Positions 35,396 to 44,767 of a stretch of 64,000 bases of DNA are shown here, in pieces. Position numbers and translations under genes: made by a program. Numbering within the stretch: position 1 is the stretch's first letter; each line of letters opens with the position of its first letter. The notes under the pieces are model-generated. The model did no database searches, was not told the DNA's origin, and saw only the letters and a list, made by a program, of their open reading frames with translations. Origin of the DNA: Caloranaerobacter ferrireducens (lineage in GTDB: Bacteria; Bacillota; Clostridia; Tissierellales; Thermohalobacteraceae). The stretch is taken from NCBI RefSeq assembly GCF_001730685.1, contig NZ_MDJR01000001.1, positions 248,001-312,000 on the forward strand, written 5' to 3'.

Positions 35396-35857
35396 TTGAA
35401 AAAATTTTATGAAATTAAAGGACATAGTGGAGACATTAAAATTTTTTTATCAGAAGAAGCTAAAAATAATCTAGAGGATTCAAATGGAGCTTTAGTAGTA
35501 CTATTTTATAATGGGAATTTAGTTATGACCTATCATCCTAAGAGAAGAGGATGGGAATTTCCTGCTGGTACAAGAGAAGAAGGAGAAACTGTATTAGAGT
35601 GTGCTACTAGAGAGACTTATGAAGAAACGGGAGCTGAGTTATCAGAAATACAATCTATTGGGTATTATACAGTACAAAGAGAAAATGAGATATTAAAATA
35701 TGCTATATTTATAGGGAAAGTTGAGAAGTTTAATCCTAAGCCGAGATGGAGTGAAACGGATTTGGTAAAATTATTTGATAGATTGCCAGAAAACATATCT
35801 TATGACGATGATGTATATAGCATAATAATAGATTACATTAAAAATTACAAAGAATAA
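35396..35857 (+). CDS. NUDIX hydrolase (MutT/YtkD-like)
   Basis: 153 residues. The complete Nudix box is GTREEGETVLECATRETYEE followed by TGA (residues), i.e. GX5EX7REUXEEXG, preceded by the substrate strand RRGWEFPAG. Nearest in feel to Bacillus YtkD (nucleotide pool sanitation or RNA 5' pyrophosphate removal), but this cannot be decided here. TTG 35396 is favoured with AGGTGA 5 nt upstream; GTG 35387 lies within that site. Confidence 0.87.
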   Translation: MKKFYEIKGHSGDIKIFLSEEAKNNLEDSNGALVVLFYNGNLVMTYHPKRRGWEFPAGTREEGETVLECATRETYEETGAELSEIQSIGYYTVQRENEILKYAIFIGKVEKFNPKPRWSETDLVKLFDRLPENISYDDDVYSIIIDYIKNYKE

Positions 35858-35859
35858 GG

Positions 35860-35889
35860 CTACTAGCTCAAATGAGCTAGTAGTTTTTG
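35860..35889 (+). terminator. Terminator of the NUDIX gene
   Basis: CTACTAGCTC-AAAT-GAGCTAGTAG then TTTTTG. A short CTAGTACC duplication (35894-35910) follows directly. Confidence 0.88.
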
Positions 35890-35989
35890 TATGCCTAGTA
35901 CCTAGTACCTAAAATATTAACATAAACTAAAGAAAAAGTGGTATAATTAAATAAAGATAAAGAGTTAGCTTGTGATTGGAGGTATATTT

Positions 35990-36514
35990 ATGATAAAGAA
36001 ATTCTCAGTTATTGTACTGGTTATTCTAATGATATTTAATCTAGCTGCCTGTAGTCAGGGAAATAAAGATATAGATAACAATAAAAAAGATGTTGAGGAA
36101 ATAAAAGAAAAAGATATAACATTATATTTTGCTGATGATAAGCTTATGAATTTAGTAGCAGAGAAAATAAAGGTACAAATAGACCAAGAACCATTAGAAG
36201 AAATTATTTTAACTAAGCTTAAACAAGGTCCTAAAAATGAAAAACTTAGAAGAACGATAGCTCCACATATACAGATACTAGGAGTAGAGGTTGTTGATAG
36301 CATTGCTAAAGTTAATATTTCTAGCAGTGGATTACATGGTGGTTCAACAGAAGAAGTATTTTTTATTGCATCTATTGTAAAGTCGTTAACAGAGCTAGAT
36401 TATATAGATAAAGTACAGTTTTTAGTTGATGGTAAGAAAGTAGAAAGTTTGATGGGACATATTTATGCTAAAGAGCCTTTTACAAGAGAATCAGTTGAAA
36501 ATATTATAAGTTAA
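35990..36514 (+). CDS. GerMN-domain lipoprotein
   Basis: About 174 residues with a lipoprotein signal ending in FNLAACS (Cys about 20), a charged linker, then a GerMN domain. Domain segments are ITLYFADDKLMNLVAEK, GLHGGSTEEVFFIASIVKSLTELDYIDKVQFLVDGKKVESLMGH in part. GerMN domains occur in the spore germination protein GerM and in other envelope proteins. ATG 35990 is chosen because GGAGG lies 7 nt upstream; a GTG at 35972 precedes it. Likely membrane-anchored on the outer face. Confidence 0.87.
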   Translation: MIKKFSVIVLVILMIFNLAACSQGNKDIDNNKKDVEEIKEKDITLYFADDKLMNLVAEKIKVQIDQEPLEEIILTKLKQGPKNEKLRRTIAPHIQILGVEVVDSIAKVNISSSGLHGGSTEEVFFIASIVKSLTELDYIDKVQFLVDGKKVESLMGHIYAKEPFTRESVENIIS

Positions 36515-36515
36515 A

Positions 36516-36541
36516 AAGGGATGTTTTAAGCATCCCTTAAA
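36516..36541. terminator. Weak bidirectional terminator
   Basis: AAGGGATG-TTTTAAG-CATCCCTT between convergent genes. It overlaps the stop region of the minus-strand gene; only short A/T tracts flank it. Confidence 0.55.
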
Positions 36542-37685
36542 AATTTAGTTTGTCCCTTCTCATTCCAATACTGAGAACTAATCCAATGCTTATTAGATTT
36601 GCCAATAAGAAAGTACCACCATAACTAATGAAAGGTAAAGGTATACCTGTTACAGGCATCAATCCCATTGTCATTCCTATGTTTTCTATAATGTGAAAAG
36701 TAATCATTGAAGCTATACCTATAACTATCAAAGATCCCATAAGGTCTTTGGAGTTTTTGGCGATTACTATAAGTCTATATAACATAATAAAGTAAAGCAA
36801 AAGTAAAATAAGTCCTCCTATTAATCCTAACTCTTCACCAATTACAGCAAATATAAAATCGGTATGTTTCTCAGGTAGAAAGCCATACTGTGTTTGTACT
36901 CCATGGAAAAGACCTCTACCAAGTATTTTACCAGAACCAATTGCTATTTTTGATTGTATAACCTGATAACCTGATCCCATTGCATCACGACTAGGATCAA
37001 TAAAAACTCTAATACGCTCTTTTTGGTAATCCTTTAGTAAAAACAACCATAAAATAGGAAAGCTTAGTAGTCCAGAACCAGCAGCATACAAAATATATTT
37101 TATATCGAGACCTGCTACAAATAACATTATTAAGATGAAAAACATAAAAACAGTGGCTGTCCCAAAATCAGGCTGCATAAGAATTAATGCAACCGGGGTT
37201 AAAGAAAACATAAGTATTTTGGATAATGTAAAAAGGTCATTAATTTTTTCTCTATTATTGTCTATAAACTTTGCTACGGAGATTATAATACCTATTTTAA
37301 CAATCTCTGAAGGTTGGAAACTAAAACTTCCAATAGATAACCAGCTTCTAGCACCCCAAGCTTCTTCACCAGTTCCAAACAGTAAAACTGCTATTAATAA
37401 AAGATTACAGAATCCATATATTAAAAGATATAATCTACCAAATGTGTCATAATTAAATAAGATTAAAATAAATATAGCTATTAAACCTAATACAAATGAA
37501 GTGATTTGAGTTTTAAGAAAAGGGTTTTTAATAAGTTGTTTTAACAAGTTTATGCCTAATTGTATATCGCTTCCTTTAGTTTTAGAAGTTGCGCTTGCAA
37601 TTACTATGAAACCATATATACATAATAAAACTATTGTTATAAATAATATATAATCAAACTTTCTCCAAAGTTTTCTTTCTAACAT
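36537..37685 (-). CDS. RodA/FtsW-family peptidoglycan glycosyltransferase, RodA-like
   Basis: 382 residues, about ten membrane segments. SEDS family motifs: GARSWLSIGSFSFQPSEIVKI, GSGYQVIQSKIAIGSG, the GFLPEKHTDFIFAVIGEELG loop with conserved Asp, and GIPLPFISYGGT near the C-terminus. It polymerises lipid II glycan strands with a class B PBP partner. The FLPEKHTDFIF version and length fit RodA or SpoVE-like proteins; no division or mre genes flank it, so the subclass is tentative. Confidence 0.9.
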   Translation of the reverse strand: MLERKLWRKFDYILFITIVLLCIYGFIVIASATSKTKGSDIQLGINLLKQLIKNPFLKTQITSFVLGLIAIFILILFNYDTFGRLYLLIYGFCNLLLIAVLLFGTGEEAWGARSWLSIGSFSFQPSEIVKIGIIISVAKFIDNNREKINDLFTLSKILMFSLTPVALILMQPDFGTATVFMFFILIMLFVAGLDIKYILYAAGSGLLSFPILWLFLLKDYQKERIRVFIDPSRDAMGSGYQVIQSKIAIGSGKILGRGLFHGVQTQYGFLPEKHTDFIFAVIGEELGLIGGLILLLLYFIMLYRLIVIAKNSKDLMGSLIVIGIASMITFHIIENIGMTMGLMPVTGIPLPFISYGGTFLLANLISIGLVLSIGMRRDKLNF

Positions 37686-37775
37686 ATTTTAGCTTTTCCT
37701 TTCTCTTAAGTTATTTTAAGCTATCTAAATTATATCATATATTTAATATACATAAAATAACTCTAATCTTTCATA

Positions 37776-39185
37776 TTACAAATTAAAGTCATTAAACATA
37801 TTTTCTGGAAGAATACTAGGTTGGTATTCATTAATTTTTTTATTATATATATACTCTTTTATAATACTATTTTTGTTACTGATAATATATTCTAATTTTT
37901 CAATAAAACTATCTATTTCTTCCAAATTATTATACATTCCGAAACTTACTCTAACTAAGCCAGGTGTATTTTTTAAATTACCCATTAGTAATTCCTTTTG
38001 GAGTTTTGCTATTTCTTCTTGACTAAGTCCTAGTAGATAATGAATATATGGATGGGCACAAAAACAACCATTCCTAACTCCTATTCCACCTTCATAAGAT
38101 AGTAATGAAGCCAATAGATTGTGAGGTATGTTTGATACATTAAAAGTAACTACTCCAACCATGTCTTCAGACTGTTTAAAAACAGAGTAAATTTTTATAT
38201 TAGGAAGAGCTTTAAGTTTATTTAGTAAATGGGTTGTTAATATTTTTTCATGTTCTTTTATGTTTTCCATTCCTATTTCTTCTAATACTTTGATTATTTG
38301 TATAAGTGCAACGGCACCGACAACATTAGGAGTACCTGCTTCTTCTTTGTCTGGTAAGTTAGCCCAAATCTGATTATATTTTGTTACGCTTATAATTGTT
38401 CCTCCTCCTACGTATTCAGGTGAACCTTCTTTAAATATTTTTCTAGGGCCAATTAGAACTCCTGTGCCAAATGGTGCATACATTTTATGAGCTGAAAAAG
38501 CTAGAAAGTCAATATAATCATCATCTTTATATCCTTTCATATTGATTTTCCTGTGAGGGATAAGTTGAGCAGCATCTACAAGTATCATAGCTCCATATCT
38601 GTGACTAAGTGAAGCGATATAATGAATATCATTTACATAGCCAGTTACATTTGAAGCTCCTGTAACGGTAACTAATTTTACTTTACCTTTATGGGTTTTT
38701 AATTTTATCTCTAGATCGTCTAGGTCAAGTCTACCATCTTTAAGTAGATTTACATGTAGTGTCTTAGCTTTATTTCTCCAAGGCAAATCATTAGAATGAT
38801 GTTCCATTAAAGTAGTAATTACTATGTCTTCTTTAGAGAGAGCTAATCTATATGAGAGCTTATTTATTGCTTCTGTTGTATTTTTAACAAAAATAGATAC
38901 GTTTTTTTCTTTATCACAATTAACAAAATCTAAAACTATTTCATGTGCTTTGTCATAAATCTCAGTTGATATTTTAGATTTATATCCAGTTCCTCTGTGG
39001 ATACTTGAATACCATAGTAAAAATTCGTTTATTTTATCTTGAACTGGCTTAATGGTTGGAGTACTTGCTGCATTGTCAAAATTGATATATCTAGCCTTTT
39101 TACCATTCCTTAAGATTACCTTTTTATCTAAACCTACAACATATTTACGAATATTTGATATAGTATATGTTTTGCTTTGAAACAT
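37776..39185 (-). CDS. Class V aminotransferase-fold PLP enzyme (cysteine desulfurase-like)
   Basis: 469 residues. PLP-binding Lys234 lies in FSAHKMYAPFGTG, the PLP Asp in ILVDAAQLIPH, and the helix-capping IMEHHSN-like motif in TTLMEHHSNDLPWR. A C-terminal RNGCFCAHPYI segment holds two Cys where SufS/NifS carry the persulfide Cys. The N-terminal 40 residues and C-terminal 40 exceed the typical SufS length. Whether it is a true desulfurase is open; no suf or isc genes are nearby. Confidence 0.85.
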   Translation of the reverse strand: MFQSKTYTISNIRKYVVGLDKKVILRNGKKARYINFDNAASTPTIKPVQDKINEFLLWYSSIHRGTGYKSKISTEIYDKAHEIVLDFVNCDKEKNVSIFVKNTTEAINKLSYRLALSKEDIVITTLMEHHSNDLPWRNKAKTLHVNLLKDGRLDLDDLEIKLKTHKGKVKLVTVTGASNVTGYVNDIHYIASLSHRYGAMILVDAAQLIPHRKINMKGYKDDDYIDFLAFSAHKMYAPFGTGVLIGPRKIFKEGSPEYVGGGTIISVTKYNQIWANLPDKEEAGTPNVVGAVALIQIIKVLEEIGMENIKEHEKILTTHLLNKLKALPNIKIYSVFKQSEDMVGVVTFNVSNIPHNLLASLLSYEGGIGVRNGCFCAHPYIHYLLGLSQEEIAKLQKELLMGNLKNTPGLVRVSFGMYNNLEEIDSFIEKLEYIISNKNSIIKEYIYNKKINEYQPSILPENMFNDFNL

Positions 39186-39331
39186 AAAAATCCCCCTTTA
39201 GATAATAAATTGAAAAAATAAACTATTATGAGCGTTATGTATATTATTCATTTTATGAAGATTTAGTTTGATTGACACTTAAGGTTTTATGCTATAATGC
39301 TATATATAGTACTTAATTTAGGGTGATAGTT

Positions 39332-40141
39332 ATGTTATATTTTATTTGTGCATTTTATAATGAAGCAAAACCAATAATAAATTTTTATAAATTAAAAAGG
39401 GTTAATGAAAATAAGTTTTTTCAAGTTTTCGAAAATGAAGATATAAAGTTAATCATATCTGGTATAGGCAAAATAAATTCTGCAATAGCTTTAGCACATA
39501 TTGTTTCTAAATATGGTATTTCTGATGAAGATATTATTATAAATATAGGTATTTGCGGAAGCAGAAGTAGAGAAATTGGAGAGGTAGTACTTGTAAATAA
39601 AATTCATGATATTGAAACAGGCAGAGACTATTATCCTGATATATTGATTAACCATCAATTTGAAGAAGGTACTTTAGAGACTTTTTCAAAACCAGTGGTT
39701 GATTTTGATATAAAAGATATATGTGATATGGAGGGAAGTGGTTTTTTTAAGGCTTCATCAAAGTTTTTTTCTCCTCACCAAATTCAGCTTGTAAAAATCG
39801 TTTCTGACCATTTAGATGGCGTAAGATTGACAAGCGAATTTGTTGAGAATCTGATAGAAAAAAATATTTTAACAATAGATGATTACATAAATAAAATGAA
39901 AAACAGTTTCGTAAAAAAGGATTTACTTAATGCTTGGGATAAAAAAATGATAGATAAGATAAGCTTAATACTTAATTTAACAGAAAACCAAAAAATTCAG
40001 TTTAACAAGGCTTATATTGGATATAAAATAAGGGAAAGTAAAAGTCCAGAATTTATAAAAAATATACTTAACGTAAGGGTGCAAGATAAAAATGAAAGTA
40101 AAAGAGAGTTCAAGAAACTTATCAACAAGCTTTATGAATAG
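39332..40141 (+). CDS. Nucleoside phosphorylase-like protein (MTAN/PNP fold)
   Basis: 269 residues. The N-terminal part matches the PNP_UDP_1 fold: MLYFICAFYNEAKPII, IISGIGKINSAIALAHIV and IINIGICGSRSREIGEVVLVNKI. The later part (EFVENLIEKNILTIDDYINKMK) is diverged. Possible activities are cleavage of 5'-methylthioadenosine, SAH or 5'-deoxyadenosine. It overlaps the SPL-like gene by 50 nt. ATG 39332 is used with AGGGTGA 6 nt before it; the GTG at 39323 is inside that site. Confidence 0.82.
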   Translation: MLYFICAFYNEAKPIINFYKLKRVNENKFFQVFENEDIKLIISGIGKINSAIALAHIVSKYGISDEDIIINIGICGSRSREIGEVVLVNKIHDIETGRDYYPDILINHQFEEGTLETFSKPVVDFDIKDICDMEGSGFFKASSKFFSPHQIQLVKIVSDHLDGVRLTSEFVENLIEKNILTIDDYINKMKNSFVKKDLLNAWDKKMIDKISLILNLTENQKIQFNKAYIGYKIRESKSPEFIKNILNVRVQDKNESKREFKKLINKLYE

Positions 40142-41108
40142 TTTTTCACACATATATGTAGAAAAAGAAGTTTTAAATCATCATATAACCTTAGAAATAT
40201 TAAGTAAATTTCCAAACAGCAAGGTAGTAGAAATAGAAAATTACAAAGATGTTTTCAACAGACCAAGACAAAATTTTATAATTCAAAAAAAGTCCCCTAA
40301 ATTGATATTGGCTAAAAAAACTAGTAACTGTTTGTATGAAGGTTCATCTTTATGTGAAGATTTTGGAGAAACTTCATTTTATTATTCTTCAAATATATTT
40401 AATTGTATTTATAATTGTGAATATTGCTATTTAAGAGGTTTGTATTCATCTTCTAATATTGTAATTTTTGTTAATATAGAAGATTTTTTTGAAGAAATCA
40501 ATAAAACAATTAAAGATAAAAGAGCATATATATGTATTTCATACGACTCAGACATATTAGCTTTTGAGAATATAACTGGTTTTGTAAGAAAATGGATTGA
40601 ATTTGCAAGTAAGCATAATAATTTACTTATAGAGATAAGAACTAAGAGCAGCAATTTTAGAAGCATTAAAGATTTAGAAATACCAGCAAATGTTATATTT
40701 GCTTGGACTCTATCGCCTCAAGAAATAATTGATAATTTTGAATATAAGACACCTAGCCTTACTGCAAGGCTAAATGACATAAAGTTAGCTATTTCAAAGG
40801 GTTTAAAAGTAAGGATATCTCTTGAACCTATCATGAAAATTAAAGGGTTTGAAGCGATTTATGGTAAATTTATAGATAAAGTATTTACAGAAATGCCATC
40901 AGAGGCTATAAGAGATGTTAATATTGGAGTATTTAGAATGAGCGAAGAACATATAAAGAGGCTAAGAAGGTTAGATAAATATTCGAAAGTGTTCGGGTAT
41001 GATTTTAAGAAGGAAAACGGAGTTGTAAGTTATTTTGATGAAGAATATTTAAGAAGTTTTGTAAGAAAAAGATTAATTAACTATATTGATAAAAAGAAGA
41101 TATATTAG
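40092..41108 (+). CDS. SPL-family radical SAM protein (spore photoproduct lyase-like)
   Basis: 338 residues. The radical SAM triad is CX3CX2C, Cys105-Cys109-Cys112 in [13 protein letters not shown], and the N-terminal [13 protein letters not shown] and later [20 protein letters not shown] and RISLEPIM match SplB. Spore photoproduct lyase reverses the UV thymine dimer formed in spore DNA. Overlaps the nucleoside phosphorylase-like gene by 50 nt. ATG 40092 has AAGGGTG upstream; ATG 40134 is a later alternative that would reduce the overlap. Confidence 0.87.
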   Translation: MKVKESSRNLSTSFMNSFSHIYVEKEVLNHHITLEILSKFPNSKVVEIENYKDVFNRPRQNFIIQKKSPKLILAKKTSNCLYEGSSLCEDFGETSFYYSSNIFNCIYNCEYCYLRGLYSSSNIVIFVNIEDFFEEINKTIKDKRAYICISYDSDILAFENITGFVRKWIEFASKHNNLLIEIRTKSSNFRSIKDLEIPANVIFAWTLSPQEIIDNFEYKTPSLTARLNDIKLAISKGLKVRISLEPIMKIKGFEAIYGKFIDKVFTEMPSEAIRDVNIGVFRMSEEHIKRLRRLDKYSKVFGYDFKKENGVVSYFDEEYLRSFVRKRLINYIDKKKIY

Positions 41109-41119
41109 AGGTGATATTA

Positions 41120-41944
41120 ATGTTTTTAGGATGTCATTTGACGATTTCTAAAGGTTATTCAAAGGCTGCAGAAGTTGCAATTAGCATAGGAGCTAATACT
41201 TTTCAGTTCTTTACAAGAAATCCTAGAGGTGCAAAAGCAAAAGCACTAGATATGGAGGATATAAAGAAATTTGAAAATATATTAAATGAACATAAATTTG
41301 GTCCATTAGTAGCTCATGCTCCATATATACTTAATCTTGCTTCTCATAAAGAAGATACTTGGAATTTAGCAAAAAGAGTGATTAAAGAGGATTTAGAGAG
41401 ATTAGAAAGTATTCCTTGTCCATATTTTACATTTCACCCAGGGAATCATCTTGGTAAGGGGATAGACTATGGAATAGAAAGAATAGCTCAAGGACTTAAT
41501 GAGATAATTACAGGCAATGAAAATACTATGATTTTATTGGAGACAATGTCTGGAAAGGGAACAGAGGTAGGCTATACATTTGAGCAAATAAAGAATATAA
41601 TTGATAAAGTGAAATACTCTGAACTGATAGGAGTTTGTTTAGATACTTGCCACATATATTCAGCAGGGTATGATATAGTTAATGAACTGGATAATGTTTT
41701 AGAAGAGTTTGATAAAATTATAGGTATTGATAAACTAAAAGCTATACATCTAAATGATAGCATGAAAGAGTTTGGCAGTAGGAAAGACAGACATGAAAAA
41801 ATAGGAAAAGGAACTATAGGGCTTGAAGCCATTTTAAACGTATTAAATCATCCTCAGCTAAAAGATTTACCATTTATTTTAGAAACTCCTAATGAGCTTG
41901 AGGGATATAGGGATGAGATAAAGTTATTAACTGAAAAAGAGTAA
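41120..41944 (+). CDS. nfo: Endonuclease IV (AP endonuclease)
   Basis: 274 residues, TIM-barrel AP endonuclease using three Zn ions. It begins [18 protein letters not shown]; metal ligands appear in [43 protein letters not shown] and [22 protein letters not shown]. Cuts DNA 5' of abasic sites. It starts 11 nt after the SPL-like gene, forming a DNA repair operon. ATG 41120 follows GAGGTGA; the GTG at 41111 is part of that site. Confidence 0.96.
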   Translation: MFLGCHLTISKGYSKAAEVAISIGANTFQFFTRNPRGAKAKALDMEDIKKFENILNEHKFGPLVAHAPYILNLASHKEDTWNLAKRVIKEDLERLESIPCPYFTFHPGNHLGKGIDYGIERIAQGLNEIITGNENTMILLETMSGKGTEVGYTFEQIKNIIDKVKYSELIGVCLDTCHIYSAGYDIVNELDNVLEEFDKIIGIDKLKAIHLNDSMKEFGSRKDRHEKIGKGTIGLEAILNVLNHPQLKDLPFILETPNELEGYRDEIKLLTEKE

Positions 41945-41963
41945 ATTATATAGTTATGAAATT

Positions 41964-41992
41964 AATCCTCGGGTAGATAACCCGAGGATTTT
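41964..41992 (+). terminator. Terminator of the splB-nfo operon
   Basis: AATCCTCGGG-TAGATAA-CCCGAGGATT followed by TTAAATTT. A closely similar CCTCGGGC hairpin ends the next gene. Confidence 0.82.
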
Positions 41993-42041
41993 AAATTTAT
42001 TATTTACATTCCAGAGGATTTTTTTAAATCAAAAAATATAG

Positions 42042-42105
42042 TTGTATTTTCGAAAAAAAGGGTATATAATAATACACAGATGAACATATGAATAGTTGTT
42101 CATAT
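42042..42105 (+). promoter_or_regulatory. ArsR/SmtB-type operator and promoter of the metal ATPase
   Basis: TTGTAT (42042-42047), 17 bp, TATAAT (42065-42070). Downstream, ATATGAATAG-TTGTTCATAT (42086-42105) is the ATATGAAC-type inverted repeat bound by CadC/SmtB/ZiaR regulators, 8 of 10 paired, placed over the likely start and early transcribed region. No ArsR-family gene is seen in the window. Confidence 0.7.
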
Positions 42106-42131
42106 ATAAAGGTATGTAAAGGGGTGTTTGA

Positions 42132-44516
42132 ATGAGCAAAAAAATTCGAAAAGAATTGATATTAGAAGGTTTAGATTGTGCAAGTTGTGCAGCTAAAATA
42201 GAAACAAAAGTAAATGAATTAGCTGATGTTAAGATAGCTAATCTAAATTTTGTTACTAAAACTTTAACTATTGAATTATTTGATGAAAATAAAATAGAAT
42301 CGGTTATTTTAGAAACTAAGGATATTGTAAAAAAATTTGAACCTCATGTAATTGTTAAAGAAAAAATTATAGAAAAAGTATCAAAAAAGGTATTAGTATT
42401 AATGGGGCTTATGTGTGCTAGCTGTTCAGCTAAAATTGAATCAAAAGTAAAACAAATAAAGGGAGTAAAAAATGCTTATATAGATTTTACCGCTGGAAAA
42501 TTAATTATTGAGGCTAATAAAAAAGATTTAAATAGAATAACGAAAGAAGCAGTAGAAATAATAAAGAAAATAGAACCAGAAGTAGATGTAATTGATGAAA
42601 GTAAAAACAATAAAAAACATAAAGGACATTCTCATGAACATGGACATAGTCACTCTCATGGAGAAGGAGATAATAAAAAAGAGCTTATAAGATTATTAAT
42701 AGGAGCAGCATTTTTTGGTATTGCTATAATTTTTAAATTTTCATTTTGGGTTGAGTTTATACTATTTCTTATGAGTTATATATTAATAGGAGGAGAAATA
42801 TTATTAAGAGCAGGTAAAAATATATTAAGAGGTCAAGTATTTGATGAAAACTTTTTAATGGCTGTAGCAACAATAGGAGCTTTTGCAATAGGAGAGTTTC
42901 CAGAAGGTGTAGCAGTTATGCTGTTTTATCAAGTTGGAGAATTTATGCAAGATATAGCTGTTAATCGTTCTAGAAAATCTATTGCAGAGCTTATGGATAT
43001 AAGACCAGACTATGCAAATCTTAAAGTTGGAGAAGATATAAAGAAAGTATCGCCAGATGAAGTTAATATTGGGGATATAATTGTGGTAAAACCTGGTGAA
43101 AGAGTTCCACTAGATGGAATAGTTGTGGAAGGTAAATCTATGGTAGATACATCTGCACTAACAGGTGAATCTATGCCAAGAGAGGTTAACGTTGGAGATG
43201 AAATATTAGGTGGATTCATTAATAAGAATGGTCTTTTATCTATTAAAGTAACTAAGGAATTTGGAGAGTCTACTGTATCTAAAATACTTGATTTAGTTCA
43301 AAATGCAAGTAGCAAAAAGGCTCCAACTGAGAACTTTATAACAAAATTTGCAAGATATTATACGCCTGTAATAGTGTTCGGTGCTTTAGCTTTAGCTATT
43401 ATTCCTCCACTTGTAATTGAAGGTGCTACATTTTCAGAATGGATTTATAGAGCACTTGTATTTTTAGTAATATCATGTCCTTGTGCTTTAGTTGTATCTA
43501 TACCATTAGGGTTCTTTGGAGGTATAGGAGGAGCATCTAAGAGAGGAATTCTTGTAAAAGGTGGAAACTATTTAGAAGCTTTAAATAATGTAGATACTGT
43601 AGTATTTGATAAAACAGGTACTTTAACTAAAGGGGTATTTAAAGTTACTGAAATAAAAGAAAAAAATGGTATTTCTAGAGAGCAGTTATTGGAATTTGCT
43701 GCATATGCAGAAAGTTATTCTAATCATCCTATTGCAGTTTCGATTTTAAAGGAATATGGAAAAGAAGTAAATAAGGATGATATAGAAAGCTATGATGAAA
43801 TTTCCGGACATGGAATTAAAGCAGTTGTAAAAGGTAAAGTTGTAATTGCAGGAAATGATAAATTAATGAAAAAAGAGAATATTGATTATGAAAGTGTCGA
43901 TGCAGCAGGAACTATTGTTCATATAGTAATAGATAAAAAATATGCAGGTTATATCATTATTTCAGATGAAATAAAAGAGGATTCTGAAAGATCTATAAGA
44001 GAATTAAAAGCTATTGGCGTAAATAAAACAGTGATGCTTACTGGTGATAATAAAAAAGTAGCTGATAGCGTAGGTAAAAAGTTAGGGTTAGATAAAGTTT
44101 ATGCAGAGCTTTTACCTCAACATAAGGTAGAATTGGTTGAAATGCTGGAAAAAGAGAGACAAACTAAAGGTAAGTTAATATTTGTTGGAGACGGTATAAA
44201 CGATGCACCAGTTCTTGCAAGAGCTGATATAGGAGTAGCGATGGGTGGATTAGGCTCAGATGCAGCTATTGAAGCAGCAGATGTAGTACTTATGACTGAT
44301 GAGCCATCAAAACTTGTTACTGCGATTAGGGTTGCAAAAAGAACTAGAAAAATAGTATGGCAAAACATAGTATTTTCATTAGGTGTTAAAGGAATAGTAT
44401 TACTTTTAGGTGCATTAGGATATGCTACAATGTGGGCAGCAGTATTTGCAGATGTAGGTGTTGCTTTAATAGCAGTATTAAATGCAATGAGAGTTTTAAA
44501 TGTAAATAATATTTAA
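42132..44516 (+). CDS. Zn/Cd/Pb-exporting P1B-type ATPase
   Basis: 794 residues. Two HMA domains with CXXC (Cys16/Cys19 in DCASC; the second LMCASCSAK near 95) are followed by a His-rich linker (about 158-180) with repeated HSH/HGH. The P-type core has the CPC motif at 449-451, phosphorylated Asp493 in DKTGTLTKG, YSNHPIAVS, and the hinge VGDGINDAP. CPC plus His-rich linker and GVALIAVLNAMR end fit CadA/ZntA. It exports divalent soft metals from the cytoplasm. Controlled by the ArsR-type operator upstream. Confidence 0.94.
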   Translation: MSKKIRKELILEGLDCASCAAKIETKVNELADVKIANLNFVTKTLTIELFDENKIESVILETKDIVKKFEPHVIVKEKIIEKVSKKVLVLMGLMCASCSAKIESKVKQIKGVKNAYIDFTAGKLIIEANKKDLNRITKEAVEIIKKIEPEVDVIDESKNNKKHKGHSHEHGHSHSHGEGDNKKELIRLLIGAAFFGIAIIFKFSFWVEFILFLMSYILIGGEILLRAGKNILRGQVFDENFLMAVATIGAFAIGEFPEGVAVMLFYQVGEFMQDIAVNRSRKSIAELMDIRPDYANLKVGEDIKKVSPDEVNIGDIIVVKPGERVPLDGIVVEGKSMVDTSALTGESMPREVNVGDEILGGFINKNGLLSIKVTKEFGESTVSKILDLVQNASSKKAPTENFITKFARYYTPVIVFGALALAIIPPLVIEGATFSEWIYRALVFLVISCPCALVVSIPLGFFGGIGGASKRGILVKGGNYLEALNNVDTVVFDKTGTLTKGVFKVTEIKEKNGISREQLLEFAAYAESYSNHPIAVSILKEYGKEVNKDDIESYDEISGHGIKAVVKGKVVIAGNDKLMKKENIDYESVDAAGTIVHIVIDKKYAGYIIISDEIKEDSERSIRELKAIGVNKTVMLTGDNKKVADSVGKKLGLDKVYAELLPQHKVELVEMLEKERQTKGKLIFVGDGINDAPVLARADIGVAMGGLGSDAAIEAADVVLMTDEPSKLVTAIRVAKRTRKIVWQNIVFSLGVKGIVLLLGALGYATMWAAVFADVGVALIAVLNAMRVLNVNNI

Positions 44517-44521
44517 TTAGT

Positions 44522-44553
44522 ATACCTCGGGCTTCATGCCCGAGGTATTTTAT
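44522..44553. terminator. Bidirectional terminator after the metal ATPase
   Basis: ATACCTCGGGC-TTCAT-GCCCGAGGTAT then TTTATT. Ends next to the stop codon of the convergent small gene. Confidence 0.88.
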
Positions 44554-44744
44554 TCTTGGGTTATTATAATAACTCCATTAGCTAGACCATAAATATTACC
44601 TGCTAATACTCTACCTAGTTCAGAAGCTATTTTCTCTTGAGATTCTTTGTCCTTGGCTAAAAAAGTAGGAGCACTTGAATGAATTACTAAATTTTTGTCT
44701 AGAGTAACAACAGCTAATATACTTCTTGTTTGACTTTCTTTCAT
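44550..44744 (-). CDS. Small protein paired with YIEGIA protein (capping complex subunit type)
   Basis: 64 residues, no membrane helix, two strand-helix-strand-like parts (ILAVVTLDKNLVIHSSAPTF and LAGNIYGLANGVIIITQE). It lies 23 nt downstream of the YIEGIA-type gene. From memory this pairing is the one annotated capping complex subunit for YIEGIA; role not established by the sequence. AAAGGAGAG precedes the ATG. Confidence 0.78.
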   Translation of the reverse strand: MKESQTRSILAVVTLDKNLVIHSSAPTFLAKDKESQEKIASELGRVLAGNIYGLANGVIIITQE

Positions 44745-44767
44745 TTATATTAAACTCTCCTTTGATT

